The position numbers and the translations under genes are program-made. Source: Phyto melanocephala (taxonomy: Eukaryota > Arthropoda > Insecta > Diptera > Rhinophoridae). Taken from it: a stretch of 64,000 nt of DNA. The stretch lies in the NCBI GenBank assembly GCA_941918925.1, contig OW799234.1, positions 41,508,412 through 41,572,411 of the forward strand. Reading direction: 5' to 3'. The notes beneath the pieces are model-generated. The model had not been told where the DNA came from, did no database searches, and saw only the letters and a program-made list of their open reading frames with translations. Below, one piece after another: positions 52,889 through 63,655 of this stretch; position 1 is the first letter of the stretch; the number at the start of each line of letters is the position of its first letter.

Positions 52889-53374
52889 ATATATATTTTT
52901 TTAATACTTTTTCCGTTTGATTGAAAATAATTTTAAGTGACCATATTTCATTTTTTTTTTAATTTTAAGATTACTGCAATGGAGGTTCTAGTGTACTAGC
53001 ACTAGACAATTATTTGGCTTGTCAAAAGACAATACTGCCATCACCAATTATTTTTCCAGAGCCTCCTGCAGTAACTACCAATCGACCTATTTATTACCTT
53101 CGTATAGGAAGCTGGAATTTCCGAATTCGATCCTTATCTAAACAACTACACGTGGTTAATTGATAGTCCGAGTAACTGTACCTTTGTACAGTTAACCAAA
53201 GCCACGCAATTAACCATTGCGGAAGTGAGACCCAAAACTCTCGATCGCCATTATCTCTTAAGGACGGACTGATTGCCCTTAAGAGATAATGGCAATGACG
53301 CGCGAGCTCTTGACCCGACCAGAGCTGAATCACGACTGGCCCATATTTTATTGTCCGTAAGTCGTTGGTCACAC
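52889..53374. other. Non-coding stretch with a strong hairpin
   Basis: No gene. Contains the inverted repeat listed next. Confidence 0.4.
53247..53293. repeat. Hairpin with 17 bp perfect arms
   Basis: GCCATTATCTCTTAAGG (53247-53263) pairs with CCTTAAGAGATAATGGC (53277-53293) around a 13-nt loop. Its role is unknown; it could be the tip of an unrecognised element. Confidence 0.8.
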
Positions 53375-53707
53375 ACGACAGTGCTTGACAAAACAATGGA
53401 AACTTTTCTTAAAATTTACTTTTTTACTGTTGGAGGTCTCAAATCTAAAATATTTCTTAAAAAAAAACTAACACTTGCAACACTTCTTACAGTATTTGAT
53501 TTTGTATATTGTTTTTTATATGTATTTACTAAAATTAAATATCATAAAATATCATATATCGAAAATTATGAAGCGAAAGTAAGTATTCAATATTTGGGTA
53601 TTGACAAAACAATGGAAACTTTTACACTTCTGCACGAAAGATGACTAAAACAGAGCACATTGATGAGAAAACAAAGCAAAATGTAAAAAAAATTAACCGT
53701 TATCTTT

Positions 53708-53910
53708 AAAATTATAATCAAGGCGAATTCATTATCAGGTGGTGTTGACAACGCACCAAAATCCCGCGCAAAAAACACAAACAAAAACCATGTAGTTTTT
53801 GACACATCGACAGTCGAAAGCAACAATAAAAAACCATGTTGTTTTTTTAATGTTGTATTTGTTGTAGAATTACCACCACCTGATAAATAAATTCGCCTTG
53901 ATTATAATTT
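53708..53910. mobile_element. Palindromic MITE, 203 bp, nested
   Basis: AAATTATAATCAAGGCGAAT is mirrored at 53891-53910, with CAGGTGGTG / CACCACCTG continuing the arms to about 37 bp. It lies between the left arm and the start codon of the Tc1-like transposase and would disturb the 5' UTR. Confidence 0.78.
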
Positions 53911-53959
53911 TATTTCTTTATTAAATAATTTAAACACAAAACTTTATAGTACGAAATTA

Positions 53960-54966
53960 GTGAAAATGGCCAAAGTAACGATTAGTGAAGACCTTAAAGT
54001 AAAAATAATAAATGATTTTAATTCCGGATTAAAACAAAAAACTATTTGTGATAAATATTCAATGAATAAATCAGCGGTTTCGAAGACAATTAAGAAATTT
54101 TGTGAAACGTGTACTGTTAAAACTCTGCATTCAGGAGGAAGACCACGCAAGACTACTGCAAAGACAGGATAAATTAATAGCAAGAGTTTAAAAAAGATCC
54201 AAAAATGACATCGACAGAAGTTAAAAATGTTCTCGGATTAAATATTAGCTCACGAACAGTTAGCCGTCGAGCTTGCGAGGCTGGTTTCGGATGCTTTCGC
54301 CCTGTGAAAAACCTCTGATATCTGAGAAAAACCGCGCATCTCGTTTAAAATTTGCTAAAGAGCATATTAATTGGTCTAGACAGAAATGGAACACTGTCCT
54401 CTTCTCAGACGAGTCTAAATATAATTTAAGGGGAAATGATGGAAGGTCTTTTGTGAGACGGCCAAAGGGAAAGAGACTTGACCCAAAATATACATGTAAA
54501 ACCCCCCAAATTTTGAGGTGGCAATATTATGGTCTGGGGATGTTTTTCTGGGCAAGGAATGGGCCCGATTCACGTCATAAGACACCTTAACTGGTGTAGG
54601 CTATAAAGCCATTTTAAACGACATAATGTATCCATATTCAGAAGAAAACATGCCACTAATTTGCCAATTTCAGCAGGACAATGATCCAAAACATACCTCA
54701 GAGTTGAAGCTGACTGGTTACAATCCAATGAAGTGCGTGTTTTGAAGTGGACCGTCCAATCCCCAGATCTCAATCCCATAGAAAATTTATGGGAAATTGT
54801 AGGTCGCCAAATAAGACTTCGTAATTACACACGAAAAGAGGATTTATCTAATGGAGTTTTAAGTGAATGGCAAAAAGTTTCAAAAGACAGTTGACAAATT
54901 GATTGGGTCAATGCATCGTCGATGTGATGCAGTTATCAAAAATAAAGGATATCCAACAAAATATTA
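53960..54966 (+). pseudogene. Tc1-like transposase, near full length, frame-shifted
   Basis: The start is at 53960 or 53966 (MAKVTISEDLKVKIINDFN). The helix-turn-helix region (GLKQKTICDKYSMNKSAVSK) and the GRPRKT linker are intact, then a stop occurs at 54170. In other frames follow DPKMTSTEVKNVLGL, SSRTVSRRACEAGF, FAKEHINWSRQKW, VLFSDESKYNL (first Asp), MVWGCFS-like sequence, FQQDNDPKHTS (second Asp), NPIENLWEIVGRQI (Glu) and MHRRCDAVIKNKGY. About four indels separate these pieces. All three catalytic residues survive, so decay is mainly by small indels. Confidence 0.85.
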
Positions 54967-55256
54967 AGATTTGATGACTGGTCAACTATTTTTATTGAAG
55001 TAAATTTTTAGTTTCCATTGTTTTGTCAATACCCAAATATTGAATACTTTTACTTTCGCTTTATAATTTTCGATATATGATATTTTATGTTATTTAATTT
55101 TAGTAAATATATAAAAACAATCTATAAAATAAAATACTGAAACACTTGTTAGTTTTTTTTTTTTTTTCAAGGAATAATTTAGATTTGAGACCTCCAACAA
55201 TAAAGAAGTAAATTTTAAGAAGAAAAGTTTCCATTGTTTTGTCAACCGCTGTATGT

Positions 55257-55466
55257 AGTTGGGCAATTCTTGAGTTTATAGATGTTTTTACCGTTTGAGG
55301 TGAGGAGAAATCGAAAGGAAAAATAATCGCCGGACTCGGCTATTTGAAGTCGATAGTCACACACGACGATTTTAGTTGAGCAGTTCTTGAGTTTATAGAT
55401 GTTTTTACCGTTTTAAGTGAGGAAAACCGAAGGGAAAAATAATCGCCGGTACTCGGCTATTTGAAG
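55257..55466 (+). repeat. Tandem duplication, unit about 110 bp
   Basis: The phrases TTCTTGAGTTTATAGATGTT, TTTTTACCGTTT and AATAATCGCCGG, CTCGGCTATTTGAAG occur at 55257-55350 and again at 55372-55466 with about ten differences. CACACACGACGATTTTAGTT separates them. Non-coding. Confidence 0.8.
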
Positions 55467-55757
55467 CAATTTTTTTTTTAATATTTGACATTTCTTTTTA
55501 TTTGGTGTTTCGCTTCTTGGTGTGTAAGTAATTTTAAATTGGAATTAAAAACGTCACAAATTAAAAAAATAAAATAACAAAAATATATTTAATTTAAGTA
55601 AGAGTAACTAAAACAAAATTAGATCTTTATGTTCCTTTCAAAGGGTACTTTATTAAAAAAAATTAACTATATTCGAATCATTGTTGTCTAAAATATCCAG
55701 AAAAATAAGAATATATCGTAAGTGACATAAAACAGAAGTAATTTCGAGGTATATATG
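55467..55757. other. Non-coding spacer
   Basis: Nothing recognised. Confidence 0.3.
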
Positions 55758-55937
55758 GAAATATGAAAAAATCTGTGAATCTTGGGAGGTATTTTTTTTC
55801 TTTTTTTAATTTCTTACACTAAACCAAATAAATAATCATTAATTGAAAACAATCTTTAAATGATTTTATAATAAATTAAATTCAATATCGTTCGTGACCA
55901 ATTTTTTTCTAATTATATTCCTAGGATAAGAGATATA

Positions 55938-56688
55938 CAGGGTTGCCCATATTCGACGGACCCATGTTTTTTTTAAAAAAATCAAAGAAAAAAATAAAAA
56001 TTTGGCGGTTGGCAATCTTAATCATTTAATTTTTTCCAAGTAGATTTGTTTACATCAATTTTTGAATATGATATCTCTCAAATGGCCGCCTCTGGCGTTG
56101 ATGGCGTATTGTGCCCTTTTTGCAGCATTTTCCATCGTTTTCGCCAACATTTCGGCCGGAATAGCGGCTATTTGTTCACGAATGTTGTCCTTGAGCTCTT
56201 CTAAGGTCCTTGGCTTGTTAACGTAAACCTTTGACTTCAAATATCCCCACAAGAAGAAGTCAGGCGGCGTCAAATCGGGCGAACGCGGTGGCCAGTCCAA
56301 ATCACCACTTTTCGACATCAAACGGCCCGGAAACAAATTCTTCAGAAAATCGATTGTTTTTTATTTTTTTATGTTTTTATTTGGCCTCTTCGGATTAGAA
56401 AGAGCCTCACCAGTCGAAAATTTTTCGTATAAACGCTTAATGGTGTTCTTAGAAGGCGCACTTCTTACATTTTTTAATATTTTAAAAGCACGTTGAGTTT
56501 TCACAATTGACTTGTTCTGTTGAATGTAAATTTCAACTATTTCAGAGCGCTCGCGTCTCGTGTATTGTTGCATGGTAAAAATCTGCTTGGACTGACGCTT
56601 CAAACGCGGTATGTCATTAAGCGATCTGACATCTCTGTCAAAAGTTATGGCGTTGCCAGATGGGTCCGTCGAATATGGGCAACCCTGT
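55938..56688. mobile_element. IS630/mariner-like element, 751 bp, TATA-flanked
   Basis: CAGGGTTGCCCATATTCGAC and eight further bases form a 28 bp perfect inverted repeat between 55938-55965 and 56661-56688. TATA (or TA) flanks both sides. Inside are N- and C-terminal pieces of a transposase on the minus strand. The element is an internally deleted, non-autonomous derivative. Confidence 0.88.
56055..56603 (-). pseudogene. Internally deleted mariner-like transposase
   Basis: The N-terminal piece (56603-56361) reads FTMQQYTRRERSEIVEIYIQ, RAFKILKNVRSAPSKNTIKR and is a DUF4817-type helix-turn-helix. The C-terminal piece (56336-56055) reads LDWPPRSPDLTPPDFFLWGY, LKSKVYVNKPRTLEELK and ends AQYAINARGGHLRDIIF, with the last catalytic acid in PPDFF. 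The middle, with the first two acids, is deleted, and the frames differ. The same family is represented by decayed sequence at 48480-48800. Confidence 0.8.
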
Positions 56689-56862
56689 ATATAGAAATAT
56701 GAAAAAATCTGTGAATCTTGGGAGGTATTTTTTTTCTTTTTTTAATTTCTTACACTAAACCAAATAAATAATCATTAATTGAAAACAATCTTTAAATGAT
56801 TTTATAATAAATTAAATTCAATATCGTTCGTGACCAATTTTTTTCTAATTATATTCTTAGGT

Positions 56863-57309
56863 AAGAAAAAAGTTAAATTCTAAATTAGATGCTTTTGCAA
56901 CTGTTCAAATACGTCAGACGGAGACAAATAATGTTTTTGCACTACGTACGTGACATTAAAATAACATCCCTAAGAAATCAAAAAATAAAAAAAAATACCG
57001 CTAATTGGATACTATATTTTCCTTTTTCTTATGGATCTTGTTAATTGTTGTTGTTACTTTAATTTTCAAGCATATTTACAATTACAATTTATTTTTATAA
57101 TTTAGTCGCTAAAAAAAATATTTGATTGCAATTCTTGAAAATAAGTCAAAGAGATAATCAGGTTAAACTCTTATTATCGCTCTTAAAATAATTTAATAAG
57201 CCCTTAATAACTGCGCATAGTACGATTTGAGTGTTCAATAAACTTATATCGAAAAACTTTCAAGAGATTTCATTTTTACAGTCGTGGATGACATATTCAT
57301 GAAAATGTC
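56863..57309. other. Intron-like AT-rich stretch
   Basis: No element recognised. Confidence 0.35.
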
Positions 57310-57427
57310 CATATACAATTGCAAATGCATTACTATTTTTTGCCTATGACTAATTTAAATCAATAATTATTTTCTTAAATTATATTGATACCTTACGAAT
57401 TTTTATTATAAAACAAATAAAACTTAC

Positions 57428-57511
57428 CTTTCAAATACAGATTGGCAAAACTCATTGCATGCATAGCATTAGCTACACTAATCGATTTTAAATTGCCAGG
57501 AACAAATTTAT
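57428..57511 (-). CDS. Exon candidate, copy A of the tandem array
   Basis: Minus strand: acceptor TTTATATTTCAG, 84 nt, donor G|GTAAGTTT. The frame enters with two bases (AT) and leaves with one (G), so it is symmetric. It encodes KFVPGNLKSISVANAMHAMS then FANLYLK. The other two frames stop early. The phase matches the 46-nt exon at 35815-35860 (G+AT gives Asp). It differs from copy B by one residue (V for A). I do not recognise the protein. Confidence 0.6.
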
Positions 57512-57961
57512 CTGAAATATAAAGCAAAACGTATATAAAATTTTTATAAAAAAAAATAAACTAAAAAATAAATAATTATATTATTTCATCAGAACACAAA
57601 AATGTGCAGCCAAAAAATGTAGTCATATTTTTTGTTCATACGGTAACTTTTGTCATCATTTCAATTAAATCAGTCATAAGCAAATCATATCTCTGAGCTC
57701 ATTAATTTTCTCTTTCAATCTCATATACATCTTACATGAATTGACTAAAGATAAACAAATAAGTTAGTGTCGTTTATTTCAATTGCTATTTAAAATGTAT
57801 ATTGATTTTTTTAAATATTTTGTAAGGGAAATAGTGCAACTCACATATACAATTGCAAATGCATTACTATTTTTGCCTATGACTAATTTAAATCAATAAT
57901 TAGTTTCTTAAATTATATTAATAGTTTAAAGATTTTTTATTATAAAACAAATAAAACTTAC

Positions 57962-58045
57962 CTTTCAAATAGAGATTGGCAAAACTCATTGCATGCATAG
58001 CATTAGCTGCACTAATCGATTTTAAATTGCCAGGAACAAATTTAT
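57962..58045 (-). CDS. Exon candidate, copy B of the tandem array
   Basis: Acceptor TTTATATTACAG, 84 nt, donor G|GTAAGTTT, the same phase as copy A. It encodes KFVPGNLKSISAANAMHAMS then FANLYLK. The flanking intron sequence is almost the same as around copy C. If spliced in place of its neighbours it would leave the rest of the protein unchanged; if two copies were included the frame would still hold. Confidence 0.6.
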
Positions 58046-58497
58046 CTGTAATATAAAGCAAAACGTATAAAATTTTTATAAAAAAATTAAACTAAAAAAT
58101 AAATAAATTATTATATTATTTCATCAGAACACAAAAATGTGCAGCCAAAAAATGTAGTCATATTTTTTGCTCATACGGTAACTTTTGTCATCATTTCAAT
58201 TAAATCAGTCATAAGCAAATCATATCTCTGAGCTCATTAATTTTCTCTTTCAATCTCATATACATCTTACATGAATTGACTAAAGATAAACAAATAAGTT
58301 AGTGTCGTTTATTTCAATTGCTATTTAAAATGTATATTGATTTTTTTAAATATTTTGTAAGGGAAATAGTGCAACTCACATATACAATTGCAAATGCATT
58401 ACTATTTTTGCCTATGACTAATTTAAATCAATAATTAGTTTCTTAAATTATATTAATAGTTTAAAGATTTTTTATTATAAATACAAATAAAACTTAC

Positions 58498-58581
58498 CTT
58501 TCAAATAGAGATTGCCAAAACTCATTGCATGCATAGCATTAGCTGCACTAATCGATTTTAAATTGCCAGGAACAAATTTAT
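58498..58581 (-). CDS. Exon candidate, copy C of the tandem array
   Basis: Same sites and length as copy B. A single base change turns the FAN of copy B into FGN. Frame open. As this is the copy nearest the presumed 5' side with intact frame, it might be the ancestral one, but the array alone does not show this. Confidence 0.58.
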
Positions 58582-59035
58582 CTGTAATATAAAGCAAAAC
58601 GTATAAAATTTTTATAAAAAAAATAAACTAAAAAATAAATAAATTATTATATTATTTCATCAGAACACAAAAATGTGCAGCCAAAAAATGTAGTCATATT
58701 TTTTGCTCATACGGTAACTTTTGTCATCATTTCAATTAAATCAGTCATAAGCAAATCACATCTCTGAGCTCATTAATTTCCTCTTTCAATCTCACATGTA
58801 CGTACATAAATAAATCTTACATGCATTGACTATAGACAAACAAATAAGTCAAGTCTCGTTTGTTATTTAAACTGCTAGCAAAAAGTATACTAATTTTTTT
58901 AAATATGCAGTGCAGTGAAATAGTGCAATTGCAAACGCATTACTATTTTTTGCCTATGACTGATTGTAATCAATATTTTCTTATATTATATTGATAGTTT
59001 AGAGATTTTTTATTGTAAAGACAAATAAAACCTAC

Positions 59036-59126
59036 CTTGCAATGAGATTGACAAAACTCATTGCATGCATAGCTAATGGTATAATGCAATAATCAATTTT
59101 TTTTTAAATGCAAGGAACAAATTTGT
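59036..59126 (-). pseudogene. Decayed exon, copy D of the tandem array
   Basis: Acceptor TTATAGTACAG and donor AAG|GTAGGTTT are still present, but the segment is 91 nt, has an early in-frame stop (after KFVPCI), a run of T/A and several indels. It corresponds in order to copies A-C and shows that the array once was longer. Confidence 0.6.
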
Positions 59127-59244
59127 CTGTACTATAAAGCAAAAGGTATACAAAGTTTATTATAAGAGGAGCTAAAAACTAAATATAACAAATGTTTGTG
59201 CCTGTATTCCGAGTGGTAACAATGGTTAAGTTTTTTTGTTTGTA

Positions 59245-59360
59245 ACACATCGAAACATCCACTCTACACCCCATAAAGTATACATATATATTCAGAATCG
59301 GGGTTTTATTTTATCTAGCTATGTCCGTCCTTCTGTTGAAAGCACGAAGGTATTGAAAAT
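59245..59360 (-). mobile_element. Old DINE-1-like fragment
   Basis: ACCCCATAAAGTATACATAT, TATCTAGCTATGTCCGTCCT and TGTTGAAAGCACG correspond to the conserved block of fly DINE-1/INE-1 repeats, but differ from the young copies in this window. No termini remain. Confidence 0.45.
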
Positions 59361-59534
59361 GGGCTAAACGGAATATTAGGAAGATAGTTATAACTCGTAA
59401 TGCAAGAGTAGGTAAAAAAAATGTTCTTTCGTAGTGCCATGAAATTCGAATGTATACAGGGTCCGCCAAATAACTTTTTTTTTTTTGGAAAATGCTATAA
59501 AAAAAACTACTGAATATTTTCTCAAATTTATTTT

Positions 59535-59725
59535 TGTTGGAAAATTTAATGTACTGGCAACTCTTTTTTGCAATGTGAACTTCGTTAACTTTATAATCTT
59601 TTCTTACTTCACATTCTTCTTGTAACTTCGTTTACGTCAAGACGTACATAATTAAAATTCATTTCTAATTATTTAAAACTTTTATGTAAATTAAAATTAA
59701 TTGAATGACAAAATATTAAAAAACA
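59535..59725 (+). repeat. 5' LTR of Copia 2
   Basis: Starts TGTTGGAAAATTT, ends TTAAAAAACA (canonical TG...CA). Confidence 0.92.
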
Positions 59726-59740
59726 GGTTATGGGCCCAGG
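59726..59740 (+). promoter_or_regulatory. Primer-binding site of Copia 2
   Basis: GGTTATGGGCCCAGG directly after the LTR is the known Copia-type site, complementary to an internal part of initiator tRNA-Met. Confidence 0.85.
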
Positions 59741-59824
59741 ACAAAGTTCTGGCAATTGTTGAAAATAATTAGAAGTGTGTTAAGGAAAAGAAAGCAGATA
59801 AAATTCAAAGAATTTTAGTTTTTC

Positions 59825-60917
59825 GTGAAAGAAGAAAAAGTTTACAAAAAGGCGTCACTATATCAAATCGAAAAACTCGACGACACAAACTATGATAGCT
59901 GGTGCATACACATGCGAAGTGTATTAATTCATAGTGGTTGGTGGAAAATAGTGAGTGGTGCTGTCAAGAGGCAAGATGCTAAAACTGATCAAGATAGAGC
60001 TTTGTGGGACGAATATGACGAAAAAGCCCTTGCTACAATAACTCTTTGTGTAAAATCATCGCAATTAAATACTATTAAAAATTGTTTAAAATCCCGCGAT
60101 GCTTGGATGCGTTTGGAGGAAGTCTACAAGCCTAGAGGTCCACTTCAAAAGATATCTTTATACAAAAAGATATCTTTATACAATGGCTGAAGGTGAAGGT
60201 ATTAGTCAACACATAAATCTGTTTACGGAGTTGGTTGAAAAGCTGTCTGAGGCTGGAATTATCATTCAAGATGAACTTCTAGTTATAATGATTCTATCTA
60301 GTTTACCGGCCGAATATGAACATTTTGTAGTGGCCATCGAAACACGCGATGTCTTGCCTAATTTGCTGAACGTCAAACAAAAAATTCTAGAAGGAGACAG
60401 AATTAAACAGAAAAACGAACGAGATGAACCAACAACAAGTGTACAGCAAGCTTTTACAATGAAGACCCACCATGGAAACAACAAAGTAAAAAAGGAAAAT
60501 AAACACAATAAAATGAAAGGCAAGTGTTTTAGTTGCGGCGAATTCGGGCACTATGCAAACAAATGCTCTAAAACAACGAAAAAGCAACAACAAAGACAAC
60601 ATCTTTTACATGCTATGCAAGTAGTAGAAAAGCAGAAAACGAAAAACATACAGTGGTGCATCGACAGCGGTGCAACTTCACACATGTGTTGTGAAAGTTT
60701 AATGTTCTCGAATTTTGTTGAACACGAAGAGGAAATTGGTTTTGAAGCTGATAAGTATATTATGGCCAAAGGAAAAGGTGACGTTCAAGTTGATATTAAT
60801 GGTGAACAGATAATATTTCAAGATGTATTGTATTCTCCAGAGTTAAATATGAATTTTGTTTCTGTTTCCCGGGTTGTTGATAAAGGTTTTTCTGTGGTCT
60901 TTAATGCGACAAAATAA
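59825..60917 (+). pseudogene. Copia 2 gag and protease, with a frameshifting duplication
   Basis: The frame starts at 59825 (M after GTG) with YQIEKLDDTNYDSWCIHMRS, HSGWWKIVSG. At 60145-60183 the phrase AAGATATCTTTATACAA occurs twice in a row and throws the frame. Gag continues in the frame from about 60184 (MAEGEGISQHINLF, VIMILSSLPAEYEHF). The zinc knuckle is CFSCGEFGHYANKC (near 60528), and the protease site WCIDSGATSHM (60654). This frame ends at a TAA at 60915, and the integrase start lies in another. Confidence 0.88.
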
Positions 60918-62640
60918 TTTGTTTATATTTGAGCACAAAGTGGAAAAATTATATGCGGCTTATACTACGAGTCAACTGTGGCACAATAGACTTGGTCATT
61001 TAAATTATAAGTCAATGAGCGATATGTCTAAAAGAGAAATGGTTAAAGGCATAAATTTAAATGATGGCAGTCGAGCAGTCCAATGCAAAACATGTATGTG
61101 CAGCAAAATTTGTGTGAGCCCATTCCCACAAGAATCAACTACAAGAACAACTAATTTGTTAGAAGTGGTACATAGTGACGTTTGTGGTCCCTTTAGGGAA
61201 AAATCTTTCAGTGGTGCAAGATATTTTGTCACGTTCATTGATGATTTTTCGAGGCGTATTTTCGTTTATTTTTTAAAGGCTAAAAGCGAGGTTTTTAAAA
61301 CGTTTAAGGTATTTAAGTTACACGTTGAAAAACAGACTGGTCAGAAGATAAAGATTCTACGCAGCGATAATGGTCGCGAATACATAAATACGGATTTTGA
61401 TAAGTTTTTGGAAAACGATGGTATAGTTAGACAGCTGACCGTACCTCACACACCTCAACAAAACGGCGTAGCCGAACGGGCTAACCGTACATTAATCGAA
61501 ATGGCTCGTTCTATGATGGTACATAGTGGAGTTCAGCAGAAATTGTGGGCAGAGGCCATTAATACTGCCACCTATTTACGTAACAGATGTCCGACAAAAG
61601 TACTTGAAGATAAAACGCCATACGAAGTTTGGTTTAAAAGAAAACCTAACCTTCAACATTTGAAAACATTTGGATCATATGCAGTAGCATTAAGTAAAGC
61701 TAAGTGTGGAGGTAAGTTCGAGGCCAAAGGCGAAAAATATACAATGGTTGGTTACTCCCAAGTTGCAAAAGCATACAGACTTTATTGTGAACGTAATAAA
61801 AGCATAGTTGAACGCCGTGACGTACTTTTTGAGGAAAATAACTTTGACTATAATCAACCATATGAGCCAACGAAAAGGGCCGAAGATTACCTAACAATTT
61901 TCGTTGACAATAGCGAACAGAAAGGCGCAAATACGTTTTTGGACAATAAATATTTATCAGGTGTGGTCAAAAGTGATGAGGAATCAGATGATGATGCTGA
62001 AGATTTTTTAGGATTCGAAACCGTAGAAGATAATGACGAATCATTGAGATCGGATAACCAGGAGGAGATCCCTGCAATTTCTCGCGGTAGGCCAAAAATA
62101 ATCAGAACGGGTAATCGCGGTAGACCACGCAAAGAGCATTTAAAAACCATGGTAAATGACTATATTCCGGATACAGTTGAACAAGCCATAAGTGGAACCG
62201 ATAGTGAAAAATGGTACGATGCAATGAAAACCGAAATGTCATCATTAAAGAAGAACCAAACATGGTCGTTAGTGGATCTTCCAGCGGGAGCCAAAGTTTT
62301 AAATTCTAAATGGGTTTTTGCTTTAAAAAAGGATGAGAATGGAAACATAGAGCGTTTTAAAGCACGCCTGGTTGCTAAAGGTTGCAGCCAAAGATTTGGC
62401 GTGGACTACGACGAAACATTTTCACCGGTTGCCAGATATTCTACAATACGTCTAATAATGGCATTAGCAGTACAATGGAAAATGCATATGCATCAAATAG
62501 ATATTAGCTCTGCATATTTAAATAGTAAAATCCAACACGAAATTTATATTCGACAACCAGAAGGATTCGTTGACAAGAAAAATCCTCATAAAGTTTTGAA
62601 ACTTCATAAGGCAGTGCGCAAATGAACGTTGCCTTTATAA
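60918..62640 (+). pseudogene. Copia 2 integrase and first half of RT
   Basis: The frame, open from before 60918 to 62625, has LWHNRLGHLNYKSM and CxxC-type CKTCMCSK (zinc region), FIDDFSRRIFVYF, RSDNGREY and QNGVAERANRT (catalytic acids), WVFALKKDENG, RFKARLVAKGCSQRFG, QIDISSAYLN (RT). It ends at HKAVRK-stop, where the SLYGLKQ region should follow. About 60 residues are missing up to the YVDD box. The last 150 residues of integrase include an acidic linker (DEESDDDAEDFLGFETVEDN). Confidence 0.87.
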
Positions 62641-63625
62641 AGCCACAATAGAAGGAGAGCTTATACTTATTGTCGTTTACGTAGATGATCTCTTAATATC
62701 GTAAAAAAATAAGAATCAAGTATTGTTGGTGAAGAATTTATTATCAAGAGAGTTTCCAATTACTGATAAGGGTCAATTACACCATTATCTGGGCTTCGAA
62801 ATTGAACGTGAGGGTGAAACTGGCGCAATCTCTATTTGTCAATCGCAATACATTAAGGATCTACTTAAAGAATATGGCATGCAAGAATGTAAGGCTGTAT
62901 CAACCCCTCTAGAAACGAATTACCAGGTGGTGTGTGAAGATGGAAATTGTAAGGAAATTCCTCAGCGTGATTATCAATCCATAATTGGGGCCCTTATGTA
63001 CCTGGCCATAACAACGAGACCAGATATTCTCCACTCTGTAGCTAAATTGGCACAAAGAAACGTTAATCCACACTCTGAACACATGCAAGCTGTTAAGAGA
63101 ATTCTTCGTTATCTTCATGGTACTGAAAATTTAAAGATTATGTACAAATCTGGTGAAAAATCGGTTAAAGTTTTTGTGGATGCAGACTGGGGCGGAAATA
63201 CTCTTGATCGGAAGTCCTACACAGGTTTCATATTTTTTGTTGGAAAGTGTCGTGTTACATGGCAGTCAACAAAACAATCGTGTGTGGCTCTTAGCAGTAC
63301 TGAGGCCGAGTATGTGGCTTTGTCAGAAGCGACAAAGGAGGCTATATTTTTAAAGCGTCTTCTAGAGGAAATTGGTTACATATCAGGTGAAGCCGTTGTT
63401 CTCAATGTTGATAACCAGGGTGCTGTTAAATTAGCATCCAATCCAATATATCATAAAAGGACCAAACATATCGACATCAGATTTCATCATGTCCGTGAAG
63501 TTGTAAAGAACAAAGATGTCATTCTAAAATATTGTCCATCCCAGGAGATGATTGCTGACATCCTGACAAAAAATCTGGCGAAAACAAAACATACTTATTT
63601 TTCTAAATTAATGAAATTTGAATAA
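62641..63625 (+). pseudogene. Copia 2 end of RT and RNase H
   Basis: After the deletion, LILIVVYVDDLLIS is readable near 62663-62702 and is followed by a stop (TAA). The frame then runs from 62723 to 63625: HHYLGFEIEREG, YIKDLLKEYGM, VFVDADWGGNTLDRKSYTGF, VALSSTEAEYVALSEA, NVDNQGAVKLA, RTKHIDIRFHHVRE, EMIADILTKNLAK. All RNase H acids are present. This part alone would be intact in an otherwise defective polyprotein. Confidence 0.88.
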
Positions 63626-63655
63626 TTTTTTTTTATGTAAAACGTCATTTACATT

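Larger units (their letters stand above)
53376..55250. mobile_element. Tc1-like transposon with about 240 bp inverted repeats (IR/DR), carrying a MITE
   Basis: TTGACAAAACAATGGAAACT starts the left arm near 53386 and recurs at its inner end (53603). The mirror copies are near 55035 and 55240. The arms also share TTGGAGGTCTCAAATCTAAA. CAGCGG/CAGTGC precedes the motif; TA is present on the right side and altered to GA on the left. The length without the nested MITE is about 1.67 kb. Confidence 0.82.
55758..56861. repeat. Direct repeats of about 165 bp flanking a DNA transposon
   Basis: The sequence from GAAATATGAAAAAATCTGTG to CTAATTATATTC(C/T)TAGG is present at 55758-55924 and 56693-56862. By eye the copies differ at only one or two positions. 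The transposon 55938-56688 lies exactly between them, its right TATA touching the second copy. Confidence 0.85.
57310..59160 (-). repeat. Tandem array of an about 535 bp unit, 3.5 copies, each with an exon-like segment
   Basis: CATATACAATTGCAAATGCA marks unit starts at 57310, 57844 and 58379, with a weaker start near 58925. Units 2 and 3 are almost identical, unit 1 slightly diverged, and the fourth is decayed and partial. The repeat covers exon and intron alike, so it is a segmental tandem duplication. Confidence 0.9.
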
